Shown here piece after piece: positions 21,152-32,445 of a DNA stretch of 64,000 nucleotides (position 1 is the first letter of the stretch; every line of letters starts with the position of its first letter). The notes beneath the pieces were generated by a model that worked only from the letters and a program-made list of their open reading frames with translations, did no database searches and was not told where the DNA came from. The DNA lies in the NCBI RefSeq assembly GCF_050624435.1, contig NC_134534.1, positions 70,145,501-70,209,500 of the forward strand. Direction: 5' to 3'. The stretch is from Tenrec ecaudatus (Eukaryota; Chordata; Mammalia; Afrosoricida; Tenrecidae). A program made the position numbers and the translations under genes.

Positions 21152-22205
21152 GACTCCCAGGAAGAGGTGATGGAGTGACACATACCAGAGAGACTCCGCA
21201 GAATTCAGCCCAGGAGAGTTGCTTAGAAGGAAATTCAACGCTGCTGGAATGCAGGAGAAGCATCACAAAGGTAAGTAGGCATAGACCCACAGGGTTTTGA
21301 GGGGCTGGGGGCTTTTGGCTTACCTCAGTGGAGGCCCGCTGGGGCTTAACCTTGGCCCCACCACTGTCTCTGCTGGCGCCAGGACCATTTGGAGCTCATA
21401 GGGGGGCTTGGTCTCAACACAGCCACAGTTTGCCACCGCTTGCCTCTGGCCTGCATCAGGGTAGGGACTAGACCCTTGCAGCTCCACCGGCAGGGATCGG
21501 GGTTGAGCTACATTGTTGCTTTTGTTTCCATCTCTTCTCTCTATCCCCCACAGTCTTGGAGGGCTTCCTAGGGCTTTTTCTCAACACAGCCACTTCTCAA
21601 CACAGCCACAGCTTGCTGCCTGCCACCATTGGGCAGGGACTAAACCCTTACAGCTCCATGGGTGGGGATGGGGAATCAACTACATTGTTGTTTAGTGTCC
21701 CTCCCTTCACTGTATCCCTGCACAGGCTCAGCGGGCTTGCTTTTTAATTTTTTTCCACTCCTCTATGTCTCTTTCCTGTTCTCTCACTCCAATGCTGACC
21801 TCCAGACCACTCCCCTTAGCCTAGGGCATGTATGCCTGCACCACACACAGCTAGGTGACCTCCACCCTGTGTAGATGGCCCTAGTCTGGGGAAAGCCCTA
21901 TTGACTGCCACCAAGGAATACTCAGCCCAACTTCTTGCCTGGGAATTCCTACCTGTGTGCCTGGGGCCCTAAGGCAGCTCTGCCAACACTCATTCAACAT
22001 TCCAAGCTGCTGCAGGAACCTCTGCCCAACCTCAGTAACACCAAAGCAGGCAACCCACCAGCCATCTGAGGCACTCCCCTGAGAGGGAAGTCACAGGAGG
22101 ATAAAGTGGTAGGTTAATTACCTAGTGAAATTAGTTGTAGGAAGTTCTAAGAAACATTCCTACAAGTCTCCCAGAGAGAACCAGTGCTCTTTTACTCCCT
22201 GGAAA
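21152..22205 (+). promoter_or_regulatory. L1 5' UTR / presumed internal promoter
   Basis: Non-coding leader ahead of ORF1. It opens with 'agactcccaggaagaggtga' and is C/T-rich. It holds two diverged units of about 150-180 bp (21405-21560 and 21588-21720), each with 'ctcaacacagccac', 'gactaaaccctta' or 'gactagacccttg', 'cagctcca' and 'ctacattgttg'. The other L1 at 54162 has a single such unit. L1 5' UTRs carry an internal pol II promoter in known mammals; activity here is inferred from position. Confidence 0.65.
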
Positions 22206-23271
22206 ATGGCACCGGGCCCCTCTAAAACAATGCAACACAAACAGCCATCAAGCCCAATGACCTCAACTAAAAAACAGGAGAAACAAAGGTCAATGGCAGA
22301 CGATGTCCTGAACATAATGACATGCATAGAAGAAGCAGACATTGAGCTGACACAGAAAGATTTTTTTAGAATGCTGCTTGGAGTCATACAGGACATGAGG
22401 GAAACAATACAGAAAAAAGATGAAATGATAGAGGAGATAATTTCCATACACCAAAGGGAAATATAGGCGCTTAGGGAGGAGAAAACAAAAACTAGTAGCA
22501 GAAAGAAATGACTGCAGGAAGCAGAGAACCGCATCAGTGACTTGGAGGAAGTCAAGCAGACTTTATCAAACACGAACAAAAATCTAATAAGATCATCAGA
22601 GAAGCTGAAGAAAACTTAAGAGCTATGACTGATGCAATGAAATGGAACAACATTAGAATTACTGGCTTACCGGAGAAAGACACAACAAAGAAGTCATCTG
22701 CAACAATAGTGAGAGAATTCTTGGAGTAAAACTTCCCCAGCTTAATGAATGAAAACCAGGCAACCATTCAGGAGACTGAAAGAACACCAGACAGACTGAA
22801 TCCCAAAAAGTCACCAAGGCACAGAATAGTTAAACTATCCAACTTTGAGGAAAAGGGAAAAATCATGAGAGCAGCTAGGGAAAAACAAGCAATCACATAT
22901 AAAGGTTCCCAAATAAGAATATGCTCAGACCTATCAGCAGAAACTATAAAGAAGTAGAGAGAGTGGAGTAACATATTCCAAAAGTTGAAGGAAAACAATG
23001 CAAACCCCAGAATACTTTACACAGCCAAATTATCAATCAAGATAGATGGCGAAGTAAGAGTCTTCCCAGACAATGTAAAACTCAAAGAATATGTTAGAAG
23101 AAACCCAGCCCTACAAAAGATCCTTGCTGACCAAGTATGGGCAGAAGAACAACACTCACCAAGCATAAATAAGAGTCCACCTCATAGAATAACCTCACCC
23201 AGAGGGCAACAGAGAAAAAACAGAAAACAGACCCCCAAGATAGCATTAAGTATGGAAAGAAGTCAAGAATG

Positions 23272-23272
<1 letters not shown>
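22206..23272 (+). pseudogene. L1 ORF1 (RNA-binding protein), broken
   Basis: ATG at 22206 opens 'MAPGPSKTMQHKQP'. The first 87 codons end at a TAG (22464). The predicted coiled-coil segment (LLGVIQDMRETIQKKDEMI) is followed by a broken stretch. The RRM and C-terminal part is recovered in another frame: 'KLSNFEEKGKIMRAAREKQA', 'TYKGSQIRICSDLSAET', 'NPRILYTAKLSIKIDGEVRV' and 'YVRRNPALQKIL'. These match the conserved L1 ORF1p RRM-CTD pattern (RAAREK, DLSAET, LYPAKLSF, FVxxxPALQ). Total length of about 355 codons is close to the 338 aa of human ORF1p. At least two frames and internal stops show decay. In the family the protein coats L1 RNA as a trimer. Confidence 0.9.

Positions 23273-23273
<1 letters not shown>

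Positions 23274-23302
<29 letters not shown>
23274..23302. repeat. (CA)n microsatellite
   Basis: About 14 AC units between ORF1 and ORF2 of the L1. The ORF1-only L1 lacks it. Confidence 0.95.
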
Positions 23303-23304
<2 letters not shown>

Positions 23305-23360
23305 CACAAAATACTAATGAGAAAGGAAAGTAGGAAAACACCTAACACAAAAGGTATAAG

Positions 23361-26300
23361 ATGACATCACAGAGTCCACAGATGGAGGCAATAAGCCTGA
23401 ATATCAATGGCCTGAACTCAGGCATTAAGAGACTGAGTCTAGCAGACTGGCTTAGAAAACACAACCCATCAATCTGCTGCCTGCAGGAGACACATCTCAA
23501 GGTTACAGACCAAAAAATAGGCTGAGAATCAAAGGCTGGAGAAAGGTATATCAAGCAAACAACAATTCAAAAAAAAAAAAAGCAGGAATTGCAATCCTAA
23601 TCTCAGATAAAATTTACCTCAAAGTGCAAACCATAAAAAGAGATAAAGAGGGACACTATATGATTCTCAAGAGAATGGTAGACAATGAACCACTAAGCAT
23701 TGTAAACATACATTCCCTGAATGAGAAACCCACTGAATATGTCAACAAAACATTCCAAAAGATGAAAAAAGAAATCAAAGCCTCAACAATTATAGTGGGT
23801 GACTTCAATACACCACTCTCTGAGAAAGATAGATCACTGGAAAAGAAACTCAACAATGAGGCTAGAGATCTAAACACTACAATTAGACAGTTTGACCTGA
23901 TAGATATTTACAGAGATTTTCATCTAAATACAAAAAATTCACATTCTTATCAAGTTTTCACTGCACAAATTCGAAGATAGATCACATGCTAGGGCATAAG
24001 GTGAATATACATAAATTTAAGCATAGTGATATCATACAGACCTCTTTTTCTGACCACTGTGCCATAAGGCTGGAAATCAACAAAAGGAAGATGAAGAAAC
24101 CAAGAGCAAACAATTGGAGGATGAATAACTCTCTACTGCAAAAAAGAGTGTGTACTGGCACAGATCAGAGATGAAATTAGGAAATTTCTAGAAACCTATG
24201 AGAATGAGCACATGATGTACCAAAACTTATGGGACACAGCAAAGGCAGTAATCAATGGAAGTTTCATAGCCATACATGCACACCTGAGAAAAGAAGAGAG
24301 ACTCATGATTGATACTCTGGCACAAAATTTACAACTAGAGCAGAGTCAGCAGGACAATCCTACTAATAGCAAAAGAAAAGAAATTATAAAAATCAGGGAG
24401 ATTCAGGAGAGGGAAAATAAGAAAACTATGCAAAAAATAATGCAGATAAAAGTTGGTTCTTTGAAAGGATAAACAGAATCGACAGACCGCTGCCCAACCT
24501 AACCAAAGAAAGGAGGGAACAAATTTCAATAGCAAGAATAAGGGATGAAACAGGGGACATTACAACAGGCCCTAATGAAATCAAAAGGATGATTGCACAG
24601 TACTACGAAAGATAGTACTCCAATGAATTAAAAAATTTGGAAGACATGGAAAAATTCTTGGAAAAACAATCCCTCTCTATACTATCCTCAATGGACATCA
24701 AGAACCTCAACAGAAGACTAGAAGAAATAGACAACATTATCAAGGGATTACCAACAAAAAAATTCCCCTGGACCAGATGGCTTCACTGGCGAATTCTACT
24801 AAGCATTTAGGGAAGAACTAACACCAATCCTACACAAACTTTTGCAGAACATAGAAAAAGACGGCAAACTCCCAAACTCCTTCTATGAACTAGTATAACT
24901 CTGATACCAAAACTGGGCAAGGATCCCACAAGAATCAAGAACTACAGACCAATATCCCTAATGAGCATGGATGCAAAATTCCTTAACAAAATACGAGCCA
25001 ACAGAATACAAAAGTATATAAAACAAATAATTCACCATGACCAAGTGGGATTCATACCAGGGATGCAGGGATGGTTCAACATACAAAAGACCATTAGTAT
25101 TCATCAGATTGACATGAAAGACTATAAGAAGCACAGGATAATATCGATAGATACAGAAAAAGCATTCAACAACATTGAACACCAATTCCTGTTTAAGACA
25201 TTTGAGAAGATAGGAATGGAAGGAAAATTCCTCAAGACAATACAAGCTATATATGAAAAACCAACAGCCAATGTGGTAGTCAATGGAGAAAAGACTAACA
25301 CAATCCCATTGAAAAAGGGGAGCAGACAAGGATGCCCTTTGCCCCCACTCTTATTTAATATCGTGCTTGAGGTTTTAGCTAACAGCATAAGGCAAAGAAG
25401 AGACATCAAAGGTATTCGCCTGGGAAAGGAAGAGGTGAAACTATCATTATTTACAGATGATATGATTCTATATATGGAAAATCCCAAGAGCTCCTCAAGG
25501 GGAGTACTGGAAGCAATAGAGGAGTTTGACAGAGTGGCAGGGTACAAAATCAACAAACAAAAGTCCATCGGACTGTTACACACACCAGATAAGACCACAG
25601 AAGAGGCGATCAAAAAGGTGGTACCTTTCACAATAGCCAAGCACAAATTGAAATATCTAGGGATATACCTGACTAAAAGAAAAAAAAAAGGTCTATATGG
25701 GGAAAACCACAGAACACTATTACAAGAAACCAAAAGCGACCTCAACAAACGGAAGAATATCCCATGCTCATGGATTGGAAGACTCATTGCAATCAAGATG
25801 TCAGTTCTGCCAAAGGCACCATATAAATTTAATTCAATCCCTCCTCTTTCTTCAAGGAAATGGAAAAAACAGATTTCCAACTTCATATGAAGAGGGAAGA
25901 AGCCCAGAATTAGCAGAGAACTCCTCAATAAGAAGGACAGTGTTGGAGGGCTTGCTTTACCTGACTTTAGCTCATACTATACAGCCACTGTTATCAAAAC
26001 TGCATGGTGTTGGTACTATGACAGATACTCAGACAAATGGAAAAGAACTGAAAACCCAGAAATAAAGTCATCAGCATACAGACAACTGATCTTTGATAAG
26101 GGCCCCAGAAATATCAATGGGAAGCAGATGCCCTCTTTAACAAGTGGTGCTGGAAAAAATGAATATTTACCTGCAAAACAATGTAGCAAGACCCTTATCT
26201 CACTCCATGCACAAGAATAAACTCAAGGTAGATCACAGACCTTGAAGTTAAACTCGAAGCCATTAGGGCCATCAATGAGGGGAGTGGGACCAACTTGAGC

Positions 26301-27157
26301 ACTTTGGCACAGGGAATATGTAGGCTATCTGAAACAGGGAAGGACACAAACACAGAAGAGGCACAAATTGGCGAATGGAATATACTGCAGATAAAACACC
26401 TGTGTACATTGAAAGAATTCACCAAGAGAGTCCATGGACTGGGAAAACATCTTTAGCAATGACACATCAGACAAAGGCCTTTTTACTCAAATCTACAATA
26501 CTCTGATAGCTTCCAAAAGAAAAAAAAACTAATTACCTTCTGAGGAGGTGGGTAAAGGACCAGAACAGAAGTTTCAAAGGGGCAGAAATGCGAATGGCCA
26601 ACGAATATATGAGAAAATGTTCCCAATCTTTAGCCATAAGAGAAATGCAAATTAAAATAACAATGAGGTACAACCTAACACCCTCAAAGGTAGCCCAAGT
26701 CAAAACATGAGAAAGCAACAAGTGTTGGAGTGGCTGTGGGGATACAGGATCTCTCATTCACTGCTGGTGGACCTGCAAACATGTACAGCCACTATGGAAA
26801 TCAGTCTGGCCATATCTGAAACAGATGGAAATCGAGTTACCATATGACCCAGCAATCCCTCTACTGGGCATATACCCAGAAGAGGCAAGAAACAAACCAA
26901 GGCCAGACATCTGTGCTCCAATGTTCATTGCAGCACAGTTCACAATTGCAAGGAGTTGGAAACAACCCAAATTTTCATCAACTGATGACTGGATTAAAAA
27001 GCTGTGGTATATACATATAATGGAGTAATACGCATCACTGAAAAGCAGTGATCAACATATGAAGCACATCATTGCATGGGAAGAACTGGGGGAAATCATG
27101 CTAAGCGAAGTAAGCCGAGCACAAAAGGACAAGTACAAGATGAGTCAACTGAGGTAA
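23361..27157 (+). pseudogene. L1 ORF2 (endonuclease-reverse transcriptase), broken
   Basis: Starts at ATG 23361 with 'AISLNINGLNSGIKRLSLAD' (endonuclease N-terminus) and 'CCLQETHL' with its catalytic Glu; 'IIVGDFNTPLSEKDRS' lies near 23790 and 'SFSDHCAIRLE' near 24045. The RT domain is best preserved in a 309-codon open stretch (24961-25890) with '[16 protein letters not shown]', '[15 protein letters not shown]', '[20 protein letters not shown]' and '[13 protein letters not shown]'. The C-terminus reads 'ELPYDPAIPLLGIYPEEARN' and 'DWIKKLWYIHIME', and ends with CTGAGGTAA at 27149-27157. The span of about 1266 codons matches the 1275 aa of human ORF2p. Frameshifts occur near 23520, 23980, 24200, 24470-24960 and 25690, plus many stops. 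Confidence 0.93.
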
Positions 27158-29560
27158 ACTAAAAAAAAATGCAAAAGAGGCATAGAGAAAAAGCTACTGT
27201 ATGCAAACATCCCAGACCAAATACAGGGATACACACAGTAGACAACTAAAAAGGAGGTGGGAAAGGAAAAAAAATAATACTAAAAAAGAAATGGGTATTG
27301 TTTATGTCTCCACAGGGAAAAAAGGACCAGACTTCAACCCAGTGCTCCAAGATATGAATACAACATGCCAGTGTGGAGTAGAGAACCAATGGAGAGGTCT
27401 GGCCCCAATCCCAACTACTAAGTGGGTACCTGCCCCTTCCCCCAGAAGAATTTATTTCAAAGGATGGCATTGAATCTACGCTCCGGGAAAGGGACAGATG
27501 AAGGGGGTGGGGGTAAGAGAGAGTGGAGTATATTCTGGCCCACAGGCCATGAGGACAATGTTCCCGTTTAGAGCATCCAAGTCAACAGAGAGGACCACAT
27601 GGCCGGCCCCTCTATGAGACATGATACCTCTCACTGACCCATGGCCCTACAGGGGACAACGCAAGGGACACAGTCTGAGAATTGTACCTGATCTGATCCT
27701 GCCTCACTGAGGCAAAACATTAACAGAACAGCAATTGAATGGAGCGGTGGGGTCCCCAGTGAATACTGAAGGTGGACTTTGGGGCCAGGGCATGGTACCC
27801 CAACAGACTGGACTGGAAAACACTCCTAAAGGCCAACAATCAATCCTTGAACTAACTACAACTCTTTCGTGTTGTGTTTTGCTTTGTTGGGTTTTTTTTG
27901 TCATTGGTTTGTTGTATTTGTTGTTTTGTTATATATTGTTGCTTGGTTTTGCTGTCTTGTTTTTGTGCGTGTTATTATCTCCGCAGGTCTGTCTAAATAA
28001 GATAGGCTGGATGAACAATCTGGAGGAGAAAACAACAGGACCGACAGTTCCAGGGGAACATGGGAGAGGGGTAGGTGGGGGAAAAAGTAGTGGTGTTAAC
28101 ATACCCAGGGACAAGGGAACAACAAGTGACCCATATCAGTGGTGAGGGGGGTGTGGGAGGCCTGGTAGGGCATGATCAAGGGTTATGAAACCAAGAGGAA
28201 TTGCTGAAACCCTGGTGGGGACTGAGCATGATAGTGGGATAAGAGGAAAGTAAAAGGAAATAGAGAAAAGATCTGGGAGGCATTTATAGAGGTCTAAATA
28301 AAGGCATGTGCATACATACATATATGTATATATTAGGATGGGGATATAGACCTATGTCCATATATTTGTAGGTTTAGTATTAAGGTAGCAGAAGGGCATT
28401 GGGCCTTCACTCAAGTACTCCCTCAATGCAAGAATACTTTGTTCTATTAAATTGGCATTCTATGGTGCTCACCTTCCCAACACAACCACTGAAGACAAAG
28501 CAGGTGAATAAGCAAATGTGGTGAAGAAAGCTGATGGTGCCCAGCTATCAAAAGATATAATGTCTGGGGTCTTAAAGGCTTGAAGGTAAACAAGCAGCCA
28601 TCTAGCTCAGAAGCAACAAAGCCCACATAGAAGAAGCACACCAGCCTGTGTGATCACAAGATGTTGAAGGGATCAGTTCTCAGGCATCAAAGAACAAAAA
28701 AGCATATTATTGGGTGCTCACCTCCCTGATACGATCACTAAAGACAAATGGGTGCATGAGCAAATCGGGCAAAGAAAGCTGATGGTGCCCGGCTATCAAA
28801 AGATATAGGATCCGGGGTCTTAAAGCCTTGAAGGTAAACAAGCAGCCATCTAGCTCAGAAGCAACAAAGCATAAGGTGTTGAAGGGATCAGGCATCAGAC
28901 ATAATCAGAGCAAAAAAATCTTACCATAGTGAATGGGAGGGAGGGAAGGGTGGCGTGGAGACACAAAGCCATTTGTAGGCCACTGGACATCCCCTTACAG
29001 AATGGTCTCAGAGAGATGAGCCAGTCAGTGTGTGATATAACAACGATGAAAAATACAACTTTCTTCAATAGTTCCTACATGGTTTCCTCCCCACCACTCT
29101 CATGATCCCAATTCTACCTGGCAAGTCTGGCTAGACCAGAGGATATACACCGGGTACAGATAAGAACTGGAAACAAAGGGAATCCAGAGAGGATGATCCC
29201 TTCAGGGCCAGTGGTGTGAGTGGCGGTACTGGGAGGTAGAGCGAGGGTGGGTTGGAAAGGGGAAACCAATTTCAAGGATCTCTATGTGACCTCCTCCCTG
29301 GGAGACGTACAACAGAAAAGTGGGTGAAAAGAGACGTCAGACAGGGCAAGATACAACAAAGTAATTTATAAATTATTAAGGGTTCATGAGGGAGGTGGGA
29401 GTAGGGAGGGAGGGGAAAATGAGGACCTGATGCCAGGGTCTTAGGTGGCGAGCAAATGTTTTGCGAATGATGAGGGCAATGAATGTACAAATGTGCTTTA
29501 CACAATTGATGTACGTATGGACTGTGATAAGAGTTGTATGAGACCCTAATAAAATGATAA
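27158..29560 (+). other. L1 3' UTR, 2.4 kb, with internal duplication
   Basis: Collinear with 1-2416, 2580-4482 and 56111-58366. Landmarks: A-rich start, 'ccagacttcaacccagtgct' (27330), 'cccagaagaattta' (27439), a T/G-rich tract (27860-27975), 'ctttgttctattaaattggc' (28436), 'aagcagccatctagctcaga', a G-rich tract (29388-29415) and 'ccctaataaaatgataaaa' at the end. A ~230-bp unit occurs twice in tandem (28450-28695 and 28700-28905); the other copies have it once. Frames up to 136 codons here are not conserved among copies. Confidence 0.88.
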
Positions 29561-29570
29561 AAAAAAAAAC

Positions 29571-29586
29571 CAACTCAATGTAAAGA
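29571..29586 (+). repeat. Target-site duplication, right copy (16 bp)
   Basis: CAACTCAATGTAAAGA, identical to 21136-21151, directly after the L1 poly(A). Confidence 0.93.
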
Positions 29587-29885
29587 AACCAAAAGTACTC
29601 ACAAGTGAATCAATAGGTATGTCCATCATGACAAATAGAGAAAGGTTTGAAGTTCTCAAGGATTTCATCTTGCTGGGATACATACTGTTTACAGTAGCAG
29701 TAGTCAAGAGATCAAACAATGGACATGACCCCTTTAAAGTGTTGAAAAGCGGGGGGTTAACCTTGAAGACTAAGATCCATTGGAAGTAAGCCATGGTATT
29801 TTCAATTACTTCATATGTATGTGAAGGTTGGACACTGAATATGAAAAATCAAAGAAAATCTGATGCCTTTGAATTACAATGCTCA
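29571..29885 (+). mobile_element. RTE/BovB LINE, right part (split by L1)
   Basis: Continues the BovB of 20270-21151: 'gaaaggtttgaagttctcaa', 'ggatttcatcttgctgggat', 'gtagtcaagagatcaaacaa', 'gccatggtattttcaattac', 'gtgaaggttggacactgaat' and 'ctgatgcctttgaattacaa'. It ends abruptly at a SPIN-like fragment before the normal 3' terminus. Confidence 0.87.
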
Positions 29886-29932
29886 CAAATAACATTCAAA
29901 GGGGTCGAGACCCACAGGTTAAGAACCACTGC
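29886..29932. mobile_element. SPIN-like hAT terminal fragment
   Basis: 'caaaggggtcgagacccaca' followed by 'ggttaagaaccactg' is one end of the SPIN-type MITE, the same terminal inverted repeat as at 44553-44567. Only ~45 bp are present, and they truncate the BovB fragment. Confidence 0.6.
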
Positions 29933-29945
29933 CTTATATCAACTG

Positions 29946-32276
29946 AACCTTAGGAGCCTAGAAAGCAGAGACTGAGTGACCAGGATTGAAAGCCATTAAG
30001 TTGACTTATGTGATTTTTTTTTCTCTAACCTTAACCACATCCACTTTTCTACTATGTTAATTTCCACCTCATATAGAACCCCACATATGCTAATACTAAA
30101 TATCATATGCTTATCCTCATGCACACCCTGTTCACTCTCCTGTCTGTCTCCATTGATTTGTTCTGCCTTTTGTAATACAGTTTAAGCAGAATCTGCTCCA
30201 GACCACCTCCAATATCATCTTTCTCAACATTGCACCCACCACACAGACTACCTGCTTTACTGTCCCATGTGGATTCAGAACAAATTTGGGGGCTGCCCTT
30301 AAGCGCCTAGCCTGTAAATGACTCTAAGATGGTATATTGCCGCATTTTGTTGTAATGATCTGTTTTTCACACTATATTGTGATGTCCATAAGACAGAGCT
30401 TTTGTCCATCGTGCTCAGATGGCAGGGAGTCACCACAGTCCCAGCCAAGAACCCATGGTGGGAAGTAAGACTCAAAGCCTCTGTCCATAGCAGTCATGCC
30501 AGGATGAGTGAGAGATCTGAGGAACATTTATAGGTGCTCCTTTTGTTGGCTTGCCATGTCCTATCACAGCAAGAGCTTTCGAGTTGTGTTAACGGATCCA
30601 TGATAGGCAAAGGGAGTAAGGGAAACCAAAGATGAGTCTTATAAAAGTAGTGTTTCATATGTGATGCTTGAAACAGGAGATAAGAATCAAGCCGAAGGAA
30701 TGCCCTGCTTTGAGGTCTAGCTCTCCACTGTCTTTGGCTTCTGGGAGTTGTTAAGGGAGTCGACCCAGGAAAGAGACTGTGCGTGTTTGAACCCAGTCAA
30801 CATTTTCAGTAAGAGCATTCGATAAACTGGTGAATCTGATTCCTGAGGCCAGCGTGACACTCAGAATGATTGTCTCAAAAAAAAAAAAAAAAGTAGAGAG
30901 AGAGAGAATCTAGAGGCAAGAAAAAATACCCAATGAAGGCACCACTGAGTGAAAGCATTAGTTTATGGATTTTTTTGCAGCTTTGATTTTTAAGAGCAGA
31001 CTATTCAAATAGGGGGAAAAAGCATTTGTATTCTCCTTTGAACATTTTGAAAAAGTATTCTTCATGTAAAGGATTTTTAAAGATGGGAATACTTTTTTGT
31101 ATGAACTTAGTTTCTTATTTTCTGTCCTTTCTGGGGAAAAATGTTTTCTGAGTTTTTTCAATTGCTTATTACTATACAAAAACAATAACTTTTATGGAAG
31201 GTAGTCTCTTGAGATGTTACACACAAGAAAACTTTACAATAAAATTTTTATTGTATTATTTGATTCAGGAATGTGACAGACTCCATATCATGTGCATTTC
31301 TTTTTTTATTATTTAACTGTGTTCTGGCCTTTAACATCTATTTCTTTGACAATTATACAGGCAGATTTATAATGTTGCTTTATGCCTGATATATACAGGA
31401 AACAAACTTCAACTCAGACAATAAGAATAAAAACAGACAATAAAGATATTAAACAGATTTACTTAGAAACATTCATTTAGCATCAATGCATAACACATTC
31501 CCAAAGCGAGCATACATAAAATTTTTAAACAGATCATCTTAGTTGGGGGAGTCAATAATTGGATCAATGATCAAATAGTTCTTATTGCATATATTTGGGG
31601 GCATGCATTTCATTGCTTATTGGTCTGCTTAGCATTGATATATCAATGAGATGTTTTGACAAGAACAAGGAAGGTACATTTAGAAAGGTGCAGTAGTGGT
31701 GCACAACACGTGAGGTAGGGGGTGAGGACCAACCAGATGGACGTGGAGAGACTTGGTGCATGTGGATAAGTATAATGTTTATTGATCTAAAATTGAGAAA
31801 ATATTATAAAAATAGAAGGAGTAGAAAACCCTAGACAAGTTAAAATACAGAAAAAATTTTAAGCAAAGTTTTTCAAATCAGGCATTATTTTATATCAAAG
31901 ATTAATCTTAATAACTAGGTATAAAGTAATCTATAGCTAGGACACTAATCAAGTCAAAAGGCAGCAGGCATGATAACTAACCCAGAATCCTTTGCCAGAG
32001 TTAATACTTGCTGAATCTATACCCTTGGCACCCCTACTTATCATAGTATATGTTTATTAGTAATACATGTTTATTATTGGTGTTATAAAAATAACCATTC
32101 TTGAATCAATTACATGTAGTAATTAAACTCAGAACAATAAGCAAAGATTTGAAAAAATTGCAATTTATCTAAGGGCCACCCGCAACTTCCTCTTCTTGCT
32201 TCACAGACCTGCAGGGGGAAAGAAAAGGAACTTACTAATCCGTTCATACTGAACAAACCAAACAACAACAAGCAAA
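29946..32276. other. Unassigned AT-rich stretch
   Basis: 2.3 kb without a recognisable gene. It holds a poly(A) run (30878-30892) followed by a GA repeat (30894-30907), and a 9-bp-arm palindrome ACAATAAAA-T-TTTTATTGT near 31236. 30160-30400 may contain L2-like sequence, too weak to call. Confidence 0.5.
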
Positions 32277-32445
32277 CCCACTGCCATTGAATGGATTCCA
32301 ACACATAGCGATGATGAGACAGAACAGAACTGCTCCTTTGGGTTTCCAAAGTCTACATGGAAGCAGACAGTCTCATCTTTCTCCTGAGGAGCAGGTGGCC
32401 ACGTGCAGTCAGCAGCCCAGCACATAATCCGCTATACCAGGAATG
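32277..32445 (-). repeat. AfroSINE-type SINE, inverted
   Basis: 'cactgccattgaatggattc', 'agacagaacagaactgctcc', 'tttgggtttccaaagtctac', 'tctcatctttctcctgagga' and 'cagcagcccagcacataatc' follow the inverted SINE order. Confidence 0.85.

Larger units (their letters stand above)
21152..29570 (+). mobile_element. Full-length L1 retrotransposon (decayed), nested in BovB
   Basis: An 8.4-kb element with 5' UTR (21152-22205), ORF1 remnant (22206-23272), ORF2 remnant (23361-27157), a 2.4-kb 3' UTR and a poly(A) tail (29560-29569). It is flanked by a 16-bp perfect target-site duplication, so it is a complete insertion. The 5' start matches that of the L1 at 54162 base for base over long stretches, supporting a real transcription start. 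ORF1 and ORF2 carry several stops and frameshifts, so the copy cannot move by itself now. Within ORF1-ORF2 it has a (CA)n expansion at 23274-23302. Confidence 0.93.

Noticed and set aside
23274-23302. CRISPR-like or regulatory repeat
   Set aside because: A plain CA microsatellite in a mammalian L1; CRISPR arrays do not occur here.
24961-25890. 309-codon open frame as a host gene
   Set aside because: It is the RT domain of L1 ORF2, with L1 motifs in order, inside a TSD-flanked L1. The opposite-strand 268-codon frame (25122-25928) is its shadow.
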